From NCBI RefSeq assembly GCF_035222275.1, contig NW_026946359.1:1240001-1304000 (forward strand): a DNA stretch of 64,000 bases, read 5' to 3'. This DNA is from Podospora bellae-mahoneyi. Lineage: Eukaryota > Ascomycota > Sordariomycetes > Sordariales > Podosporaceae. Positions 20,969 to 29,855 of the stretch are shown one piece after another (position 1 is the stretch's first letter; every line of letters begins with the position of its first letter). The notes under the pieces are model-generated. The model was not told where the DNA came from and did no database searches. It saw only the letters and a list, made by a program, of their open reading frames with translations. The translations under genes and the position numbers were made by a program.

Positions 20969-23321
20969 GATGAGGTTTGTTGACGTTTGGGCAGCGGGTG
21001 CCAGTAAAAAAGGGCGGTGGGTATGGCAGGTTAGGTACAGCAAATGCCCAGCAAAGCAGGGACCCTTAGCTATCCGAGCTTATTTAGGAGAGACGAGGCG
21101 GGAGTGGATGCGATGGGCGAAACAAACAGGGGTTGGGAGACGTTGTTGTGAGCAGTGAGTCTCACGGACAAGGGGGGCTCAAATTGAGACAAGGTGATTT
21201 GAGATGGAGAGTCAAAATGCAGATGCAGCAGGAGCAAAGTGGAAATATGCCTGCAGCTCCAAATCGACAGCTGGACATGCAGTCTTTTGAGCATGATGTA
21301 ATTTCACCTCAACCGAGCAGATCTGCCGCTGATTGCCGTCCGCACTCTCCAACTGAAGCCAGCTCAATCCGGCCGGGCCAGCTGTTCGGCCGTCCTCACC
21401 TGGCCCGCCTGTCAGGCCGAATTGAACGGGCCCGGCCTCCCGCTATCGTCCGAATTTCTTTTTTTGTGGAGGCCTTCGAGATGTTCTACTCCCTCCTTTG
21501 CTCTTCGCCTTGCCCAGAGCTCAGAGCTGACAGTCATGACGGCCACAGTGGCATCGTGGAGGGGTTTCAAGCTTATCGATTGCAACCTTGGAATTGCTGT
21601 CAGGTTGCCCCGACCCCGGACCCGAGAGGCCGATCTGACAGGGAGTGGGGGTTAACAACCAAGCCACCACTAGGCTTTAAACCAACCACACTCTGTGGCT
21701 TGTGGGAATGCCATCTCAAAATCCATCCATCCAGCGCCGGCACTGTTCAGGAGGCAGGTGCCTGTCGTCGCGCGCGCGAACGGGCCCCTCGCATTGGATT
21801 GTGCCACTGTTCATGCAACTCGTTTGCGATTCAGGCTGGCTCGATCAGTGGCTCGTACCAATCGGCAGGAAGATGTCGCGCCAGGTCTGAAACAGGAGAC
21901 GACTGGATAAGGGGCAAAGGTTGCAACACCCGACGGCGTGCTTCAATCGGCTTGACAGCTTCTCCAGTTCAAGAGCTCTTGATGGAGTAAGCGCTGCCGA
22001 ATTGCTCTAGAAGCATCAAGGCAAACTCAATTCGGGGGCTGCATTGACGAATTGAGTGCCTGTGCTGCGCTGTTCCTGAGCTAGGCCGCGGTGAATCCAC
22101 CGAACCGCCTCACGGGTAAGCCCCCACCTGTTTAGCTGCGTTGCGTTTGGGTACAGAAAGACTGCCCAAACGACATCATTCTGGGCCTCTCTGCATGAAG
22201 GGTTTTTTGCTGGTCCTTGATGTCTGTATTGTGGCCGCGAAGAAGGCTGGGTTGCCCCTTTTCCTTTATCTCTTTTGAGCAATACTCGGGACTGATCACA
22301 GGTCAGATGAACCGTCATCTATGCAAGAAGTGGTGTTGTGCCGGCATTGGCTTCTTTTTTTAAATGAATTGAAACGCGCTTCGAGCTGTCTCCTGACCAA
22401 CCAAAGACGCGCTTCAAGTCAAGTTTCGTGTTGAGGATGCAGTTTGTTGTGCCACATCTCCCCGCTTTTCGAACCCGGAGGGGTCATCTCCAGCGGTTCT
22501 GTCAGCCACTCAGGGCACTCTGTAGCAAATCGGGACAAACGGGCAGCTCCGCAACCAAGAGCGGGTGGAGGGGCTGCTGTGGCTCATAAGTGGGCTCGTG
22601 GGCTGCGGGACTGCGGGCCCGGCAACAGGGCAACGCAGAGACTAGCGATGCATCGGCGCCCAAAAACCTCCAACCAAACACCAGTCCAAGCCATCCAAAT
22701 TCGACTTTTCCCTGTTGACAGCGCACACAAATTTTTCTTCGAATCCCACGATTCCAAGCCGGCCACGAAGACCGGACTCCCGTCGACTACCGTGGATCGG
22801 CCTCACCAGCCCGCTAGCCCCCGCTGTTGCTAGTGCGCCGTTCTACAGTTCTGCCCGTCAGCTTCATCCGCTCTCATTCGTGCCCAACGGCGCAGCGCAG
22901 CAGCAAGCAGAGCCCACTTTGTTGACAATCCTGAGGGACGCTCGCTGTATGTACAAACCGGACCCTCAGCTCGCCCCAACACAGCCCCATCTCTACCCTG
23001 TGCCGCCGCATACGCTCTACCCAGGCCATCCGTACCTGACAGAAGCCCACAAGGCCCGTCCGAGACCCATTCTTCATCTCTTCAGTTCTCTTTTCTTCAC
23101 CGCACCCCCAACACTAAGAGCCCGGGCAACAGCCTCCTTTGCCTCGTCTTCACCGTCCCGGAACGATTGGACAGAACTCGACCTGCTTGCAACTGTCAGC
23201 TAACAGCCAGAAGAGCCGCCTCCGAGACCACCGACAGCAGGGCAACAAGCCGCTACACATTTTGCAGACTCTGCACCACCAATTGGACCAACCCCGAGGA
23301 TACCAAGGGCCAACTGACACC
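20969..23321. other. Large divergent intergenic region, bem46 / LYAR-type gene
   Basis: 2.35 kb, the longest gap in the window. It holds both promoters and probably a long CT/CA-rich 5' leader of the LYAR-type gene (about 22700-23320). A plus-strand open frame of 285 codons at 21133-21990 has no motif and looks accidental. GC-rich inverted segments occur near 21370-21436 (GGCCGGGCC against GGCCCGGCC), and a hairpin at 22020-22060 is listed separately. Confidence 0.5.
22020..22060. repeat. Short inverted repeat (13-bp arms, 2-nt bulge)
   Basis: Arm 22020-22034 (GGC, two unpaired A, then ACTCAATTCG) pairs with CGAATTGAGTGCC at 22048-22060 around a 13-base loop. It sits in the bem46/LYAR spacer. 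Function unknown. Confidence 0.6.
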
Positions 23322-25191
23322 ATGGTTTCCTTTTCGTGCGAGGTAAAGTCATCATGTCTCTATTCCTTCATGCTTCATCCCTCCGTCGTCCATATCGGAT
23401 ACTGCTGCCGTTGAGACCAAACACAGCTTCAACGGCCGTGTGTGTGTGTGTGTGTGTGTCTGTTGATTCCCTAATTGTCACCCCTCCCCCTTGTTGGTGT
23501 GGTCTGTTTTCACCCCCCATGACCATCCCGAAGGGCAATCTCAACTGACATCACACACTGCTGCACACCACCCACCTCCACGGGTCACGGCGGCCAACAC
23601 TGGTCACCCACCCTGGCACACCACCCCTCCTTCCCGCACCCCTCCCCCAGTATTGATCAAGCTGATCCCTCCCTCCCTCCTTTGCCCTGTTGCTTGTTTT
23701 CCCACATCGCCACGAGAACACACACACTGCCGTCCATATCTTCCCCGCGCTCCCCAGACACCTACCAATTAGTCTTGCTTTCACCCCGCTCTATATCTAA
23801 CCATTGCTTTTGCGACTCTGAACAGGCCTGTGGAGACATATTCACCAAGAAGAAACTCGACCCGCACCGCAACCGCTGTCGAGGTGCTACCTTTACCTGC
23901 ATCGACTGTATGGTACATTTTCCTGGCACAGAATATCGCTGGCACACGGTACGACGACCTGGTCATGTGTGTTACACCAGCAGAGCTGACTGGGACACAG
24001 AGTTGTATGAGTGAGGAACAAAAGTATCAGGGTGCCCTCTATAAAGAGAAGAAGCCAAAGCAGCAGCAACACCAGCAGCGCGTTCCCCCTCTCGCACCAC
24101 CTCCTCCACCTGCCGCCATGGCTCAACCAGCATATGTCGAATCAGTCGCCGAGGACGACAACTGGAAGAATTACGAGCAACGCAGTGACGATGATAGCCG
24201 TTCCATCAACCTTCCGGAAGCGCCTACCCCGCCTTCTGCCGTGGACATGGGAGGCAACGTGAATGTCTTTGATTTCATGGTTGACAACCCCACGCCAACC
24301 GCTTCCAATGTTTCGCTTCCCCTCCCCGTCCCTACTCAGGTTCCAGCAAACGAGGAGATGTCCCTCGTGCGGTTTGACCCGGAGGCCAACGGTGGCGACA
24401 ACTTCGAAGACCATGCCCTCATTCACCAAGAAAATGGTGCTGTAGCCTTGAACCAGTTCCAGACACCCGCGCCAAAACAGCCCCGGAGAAAGACCAAGGA
24501 CAGCGAAAGTAGCGTCAAGAAAGACAAGAAGCGCAAGAGACTACACATCGAAACCGACCAGGTCATGATCGATGCCCCACCAGTAATGCACTCCGGGTTG
24601 ACTGGTGGCTTGAAGGGTCTTATGAGCAGGTCGTCCGTATTCCCACCATCTCCAGACTATTCTGGAGACAATATTGCGACACCAGCAAGTCCTTTGAAGA
24701 AGACCAAGTCGTCCAAGCATCACCACAAGTCCCTTGCGCGCACGACAACCGAGTCTTTGAGCAACGGCCTGATGGCCATGATTGCCGGACCTTCCAAGAC
24801 GAAGTCGTCCAAGAAGAAGGCCAAGACCAGCTCCAGCTCCAAGGACTCCAAGAAGAAGAGTTCCAGCTCCAGCAGCCCCAAGCGCCTTGAAGGCGGCAAG
24901 GAGCCAAAGCTCCTCGAATACCGACCTGGATCCAAGGATAGCAAGGAGGGTGATGTGGCCAGTGGCCAGATGGTCATTTACAAGCCTGCCGCCGACCACT
25001 TTTTGAGCCTTGTTACCAAGGGTCCCGAGAGTGAGAAGGGATGCAGCGTCAACAAGGCACTTAAGAGGTACCACCGTGAGCGCAGCAACTCGGGCGTCAG
25101 CCTCAGCAAGTTGATGGAAGAGAAGGAGTTGTTCAAGACTCTGCGGATGAAGAGGAATGACCGGGGAGAGATTGTGTTGTTTACCATTTGA
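23322..25191 (+). CDS. LYAR-type C2HC zinc-finger nucleolar protein
   Basis: Model: join(23322..23342,23826..23948,24001..25191), 444 aa. Exon 1 is only seven codons (MVSFSCE). Joining it to ACGDIFTKKKLDPHRNRC, TCIDCMVHFPG and HTSCMSEEQKYQG gives the two zinc-binding units of LYAR proteins (human LYAR starts MVFFTCNACGES). The rest is low-complexity: Pro-rich, then Lys/Ser stretches such as KKSSSSSSPKR, with a conserved-looking end around KALKRYHRERSNSGVSL. Family knowledge: LYAR is nucleolar and acts in rRNA processing and growth control. Intron 1 is 483 bp, very long for this genome, and carries a GT microsatellite; intron 2 is 52 bp. The long leader and intron suggest regulated expression. 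Confidence 0.88.
23438..23459. repeat. (GT)11 microsatellite in LYAR-type intron 1
   Basis: Eleven GT units lie about 95 bp into the 483-bp first intron. Such tracts vary in length and can affect splicing. Confidence 0.9.
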
Positions 25192-26179
25192 AGCGTTAGC
25201 ATGGTGTCTGAGAAGCGTGTATGCATATGGGAAACGGGTAGCATCCGGGGGCTCCGTGGCATGGGGCCTGGGTAATAACATCATTCCGATCTGGGAGTTA
25301 AGTGGTGAGACATGATGGGCATATTGTGGGCATACGGTTTTTCTTCTTCTTTTTCTCTTGATGATACCTCTCGGCGATGGACGTGATGCATTCTTTTGGT
25401 CGTTTCCTTTTCTTCTCACACGGGGTGCAAAGTCGCAGACTCACCTTGATTTCTTTTGTGGTTTGGTTGACTGGGGGTTTCTTCATCTTTTCTGGTCCGC
25501 GCAAGCTGGCTATTTCTCTTTTCCTCTCTAATCTCTCTAATAGAAGTGGGAGCGAAAGAAGATGGATTGCTTGGTGGACCCTGGTGGTTTTTACCGGTTT
25601 TCTAATATCCTGATTTCCATCTTTGTGTTTTGTTTGGTTAAGTTTTCGATTGCAGTGTTCCTTTCTTGTATTATTTTACAATTTGAGGAAGAGAAGAAAG
25701 AGAGACTAAGGACAAGCAAAACTAATGGTGGTGGTGGTGGTGATGGTGATGGTGGTGGTTGAAGAGGGGGTTACTTGATACCTTTTCTTGCTGTACTGCC
25801 ATTTTTTTTTCGAAGAAGAATCAGGATAGATGTTTTTTTTTTTTTGATTGGAGTGAATATCTGGGGAGGCTTTTTTGATTGCTTTTGTTTTTTCTCGACA
25901 GTGGTTTTTTTTTTTTTTTTAATCTTGTGTGAAATCTATGATTGAAGTCGTCTTTAGCAGATGTATAACGTATTTTTATACTTGAGTTGTTGCAATTCAA
26001 AGCAAGCAGAATCATTACTAGTTGAATTTTGGACCATGTCTCAAACAACCCGAGGTGTCCAAACTTGGTATTAGGAGTTACTAGTCTTCGCTTCCCTCAA
26101 TCATACACATCATTTATTTACATGACAGCCCCTGTTTACATTACGCTTTCCCCTTTTTTCCACACCAAAACCATCATGT
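25192..26179. other. Convergent 3' region, LYAR-type gene / pex10
   Basis: Nearly 1 kb, T-rich, with poly(T) runs at 25801-25848 and 25904-25920 and a GGT/GAT repeat (25726-25759). It contains the 3' UTRs of two convergent genes. No gene or RNA recognised. Confidence 0.55.
25726..25759. repeat. GGT-rich trinucleotide repeat
   Basis: GGT units with two GAT interruptions, non-coding, in the 3' region of the LYAR-type gene. Confidence 0.75.
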
Positions 26180-27448
26180 CTAGTGAACATGCACCATCCT
26201 CAGCGGCAAAATCTTCTGCCCCATCGCCTCCCTCCTGCACAACGGACACTCTGGCTTCTCCCTCACCCAATCCCCGATGCACTCCCAGCAAAACACATGC
26301 CCGCAGCTCGTCACCGCCGGGTCCCTCAGCTCCTCCAGACAGAGCGTGCACTTCCTGGGATTGTAACCCTTTATCCAAGCCATTTGCTTCCCGTCACTGA
26401 GATCATACCTCGGCTTCGTCCCTCCTTTCACCAACGGGGTGTGAGTCGTCCTGGCAATCTCCGCCAATGAGCGCTGGTTCTGGGGAGCGGGGGCCGAGGT
26501 GTCAAGGAGGGAGGTGTTGAGGGCGTAGGCGTTGTCGTCCAAAGAGACTTCGACGGGGCCGGAGGGGATGTACCGGTCTGATGATGTGGGGATGTCGTCT
26601 ATATTTGACGAAGGGGAGGAAGACAGTTGTTGGGAGAGGTGGAGGTAGGTCCTGACGAGCATTTGGGTGACGAGGAGGACGCCGAGCACTTCGTAGCCTC
26701 CGCGACCAGAGTTTTGGCTTGCTCCTGGGGTGTCGGGGATGCGCTTGGTGAAGATGTAGCGGAGGCCGAAGAGCCGCTTGGAGAGGGAGTAATACGCGCC
26801 GGTGAAGTAAAAGGTTGCGAGGGTGATGGCGTGGATGTGGGCTGGGTTGGTGAGGGAGGAGAGGTGGGTTAGGATGTAGCGGAGGGCGCGGGCTTCAGAG
26901 GTGGGTTGGCCTTGTTTTGTTGTGTCGAGGCCGCGGGTGGTGAGGGTTGTCAGCCGGGTGGTGAGAAGGCGGCGGAGGGAGGAGCGGAGTTTGGGGAGGA
27001 GGAGGGTGAGGAGGTAGGGGGTTAGTGTTGAGGTTGCGATGAAGCCTGCTCGGCGGGAGAGGGAGGGGAGAAGGGGCCCGGGTTGGGAGGTGGGTTTGGG
27101 GGGGATGTGGGAGTCGGGGTAGGTGGTTGCTTGTTGCTGCGAGGGAGAAGAGGGGGGCGCTTCGACTTGGACAAGATCGCAGTATTCTTCTCCGAGCGTG
27201 CGGTTGCCGATTAGGGTTGTAAGGCAGAGGTAGAGGGCATCGCCTATTGTGCGGGTCTCGGTCGCCCAGGAGTGGGCAGATCGGGCGCCGCGGAGACGGC
27301 GGTGGAGGTCGGAGATCTGGTTGGTGAGGAGGCCTTGGAAGTAGGCGTCTTTTTGGTGGGCGCGGATGATGTCTGGCGCGGCAGCGTATGGGTATGGGGA
27401 GCTTGTGAGAGGCGGTGGCGGCTGCGATTTGGGGGGCTGTGACGCCAT
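26180..27448 (-). CDS. pex10: Peroxisomal RING E3 ligase Pex10
   Basis: Single exon, 422 aa. The frame is open further upstream, but the first ATG is at 27448 (MASQPPKSQPPPP). The N-terminal block YAAAPDIIRAHQKDAYF and ALYLCLTTLIGNRTLGEEY is typical of Pex10. Hydrophobic segments in the middle (LTPYLLTLLLPKL, LATFYFTGAYYSLSKR) are membrane spans. The C-terminal C3HC4 RING reads CTLCLEEL, CGHVFCWECI and CPLCRRE (about residues 366-405). Family knowledge: Pex10 with Pex2 and Pex12 forms the ligase that ubiquitinates and recycles the import receptor Pex5. No truncation seen. Confidence 0.95.
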   Translation of the reverse strand: MASQPPKSQPPPPLTSSPYPYAAAPDIIRAHQKDAYFQGLLTNQISDLHRRLRGARSAHSWATETRTIGDALYLCLTTLIGNRTLGEEYCDLVQVEAPPSSPSQQQATTYPDSHIPPKPTSQPGPLLPSLSRRAGFIATSTLTPYLLTLLLPKLRSSLRRLLTTRLTTLTTRGLDTTKQGQPTSEARALRYILTHLSSLTNPAHIHAITLATFYFTGAYYSLSKRLFGLRYIFTKRIPDTPGASQNSGRGGYEVLGVLLVTQMLVRTYLHLSQQLSSSPSSNIDDIPTSSDRYIPSGPVEVSLDDNAYALNTSLLDTSAPAPQNQRSLAEIARTTHTPLVKGGTKPRYDLSDGKQMAWIKGYNPRKCTLCLEELRDPAVTSCGHVFCWECIGDWVREKPECPLCRREAMGQKILPLRMVHVH

Positions 27449-27922
27449 TGTGTCTGTCGCAGTTGAATATTCAGAAAGGTGTTTGCTCGCAGCGCTCAGC
27501 GCATTGCCTGGTTCCAAAAAAGCTTACAATCAAAGATGCGATGGTGCGTGAAGAGAAATGGTCGTGGTGTTGATGCTCGGCTTTGGAGTCTTGGACCTCG
27601 GTGAGCTCTGGGTCTACGCACCGGTATCCCTGTCCCTGGATGCGGACGCAACAGGGGGGCCGTTTCGGGCTTAGACTTAGGTGGTCCCCACATGCCCCAA
27701 CGTCCAGGCTGACGTCGGTCTCCAAAATTAATTACAGGGGGCACAGGACAGCACGCGACGGATGTACGTACGAATTATTCAATTCGAAACACGATTTTTC
27801 TTCCCCTTCAGCTTTTATAGTCGTTGACACAATCTCTCGCTTTTACTCTTTGTTTACTTACCTCGCCCTTCTTCGACACTTCTCGATGCCTGTGGTAAAG
27901 GCATCACCAGTAGACAGGCACA
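27449..27922. other. Divergent promoter, pex10 / EXS gene
   Basis: 474 bp between the two start codons. No TATA box or clear motif was recognised beyond CT-rich sequence near 27780-27880 ahead of the EXS gene. Confidence 0.5.
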
Positions 27923-29201
27923 ATGGATGGTGACCCGGCGGTTGAGCCGCAGCTCGATGCTTTCAGCTTGGCCTTCCCACTGCCCTACCGAGTAGCAATC
28001 ATCGTGATTCTGGGTATGCCCTGCCCTTTGAACTTGCTGTGAAGCTCTCCTGTTCTAACATTTTACTACAGCCGTGTGGGGATGGGGTCTCAATCTCCAT
28101 TTCCTTCATATTCGTCGAATCGATGTGCCCTCTTTGATCCGCTACCCGGGCAGGTCGAGCTCGGCCCAACTGACCCATCACCATTCGACCTACCGCATCG
28201 CCTCCCTCCTCTCCTCCGTCTCCGGCCTGTCGATAGTGATCTTCTGGATGCTGACGCGAGGAGATCCTCAGCGTGTGATCGACTACGACTGGATTCCCAT
28301 GACCAACCTGCTCGTTATCGCCCTGCTCTTCTCCGTCCCGCTTCGCAAACTCTCGGTATCCCACCACGGAAGAAGTCGACTCCTTAGGACTTTGAAGAGA
28401 GTTAGCGTTGGAGGTCTGGCCGAGGCAAAAGACGGAAAGTTTGGGGATATCCTGCTTGCCGATGTGCTCACCAGCTATGCCAAAGTGCTGGCCGATCTCT
28501 TTGTCTGCCTTTGCATGTTCCTCACTAGCAATGGTTCTGCTACCGCCAGACCGGATCGGGGCTGCGGAGGTGATGTTCTTGTCCCCGTGATAATGGCTGT
28601 TCCAAGCGCCATTCGACTCAGGCAATGTCTGATCGAGTACGTTCGTGTTCGGAGCGCTCCTTTGAGAGAGGCTACAGGATGGGGTGGTCAACACTTGGCC
28701 AACGCCGCAAAGTACTCAACTGCTTTCCCAGTCATTGTCATCGGTGCCATGCTGAGGAATCAGACCGAGGCTTCACCTGGCCTGTCCCGCGCGTGGATTG
28801 CCGCTTGTCTGCTGAATTCCTTCTACAGTTTTTACTGGGATGTTGCCAAGGATTGGGATCTGACTCTCTTCTCTGATGCACGGGAAAGAAACTCTCCAGA
28901 CCATCCGTACGGGTTGAGGAGGCGGTTATTGGTGCATAAACCAGGGGTTTACTACGCTGTTATTGCGTTGGACCTGACTTTGCGGTGCACCTGGATGATC
29001 AAGCTGAACCCTAGTCTTGACCAAATCAGCAACTTTGAAAGTTCCATCTTTCTCATTCAGTTTCTAGAGGTGTTTAGGCGCTGGATATGGATTTTCTTCC
29101 GGGTTGAGACGGAATGGATTAGGAACAACCCAGTTGGGCTGGACGCTGAGGATATTCTTCTGGGAGACTTTCAAGGAAACAAGTACGAAGACGAGGACTG
29201 A
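27923..29201 (+). CDS. Erd1-like EXS-domain membrane protein
   Basis: Model: join(27923..28013,28072..29201), 406 aa, intron 58 bp. Exon 1 encodes MDGDPAVEPQLDAFSLAFPL and the first hydrophobic segment continues over the junction (VAIIVILAVWGWGLNLHFL). Several further membrane spans follow. The EXS signature region shows FYSFYWDVAKDWDLTLF, YYAVIALDLTLRCTWM and FLEVFRRWIWIFFRVETEW. Length and lack of an SPX domain favour the Erd1 branch over Syg1/Xpr1. Family knowledge: yeast Erd1 is needed for retention of lumenal ER proteins and proper Golgi glycosylation, and recycles phosphate from the Golgi lumen. The link with the KDEL-bearing Bem46 nearby is thematic only. Confidence 0.9.
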
Positions 29202-29775
29202 AGAGGTGGCTCTTCGGCAATACACTTACATCATGACTAAGCGGAGATGAATAAAGTCGGCTGACTTTTATTCTTGGGTACAGGCTGGTATAGACTGGAA
29301 TGGGAAACACGGCACATATGTATCATGGAGCAGGCGTTCGGGCAGCGTTTGGATTAGGTATGGACTGGTACTTTTGATGATGACCTCACATTATGCTAAT
29401 ATGGACCAGCGAGATATCACATAGCATGATCTGATCAAATTAACATCCCAACTTCGAAAACCTTTCTCGGCATCTGACCTTTTATGCTGGACTCGGAGGC
29501 TGCGAAGGCTCGACTCGTCAAGGGCGCCGCTCCGCTTAGTTTTATTGATCCAGACAAAGACCTGATGGTGTGGTTGACCAACTCCAACAAAGACGAGGAC
29601 CGAAGAAGTTTCGTCATCCGCAGCTAGCCCTTGGTATGGTTGAAAGGGGTCAGGTGTGGCTGTGCGGCATCGGGGTTTTCCGTTTCTTTGTCGTGATGCT
29701 GCAAAGTTCCGACAGTCTGGTCTGGACAGCCACGCGAGATCCCCGTGTCCGCTTTCGACCACTTTTATCTCAACC
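29202..29775. other. Spacer upstream of the large disordered protein gene
   Basis: 574 bp. A 128-codon minus-strand open frame (29391-29777) has no motif and overlaps the promoter, so I do not call it. Nothing else recognised. Confidence 0.45.
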
Positions 29776-29855
29776 ATGTCCCTTGTCTCGGAAAACGTGA
29801 TTCAATCCGATCAACTATGCATGACATGTTTGACACGATATAGGAGCCGCCGATC

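Noticed and set aside
21133-21990. 285-codon plus-strand open frame in the bem46/LYAR spacer
   Set aside because: Residue mix (many Cys, Arg, His, Trp) and codon positions look random, there is no motif, and the start lies among promoter sequence.
26180-27517. Longer pex10 start at 27517
   Set aside because: The codon there is TTG; the first ATG in frame is 27448 and gives the normal Pex10 length.
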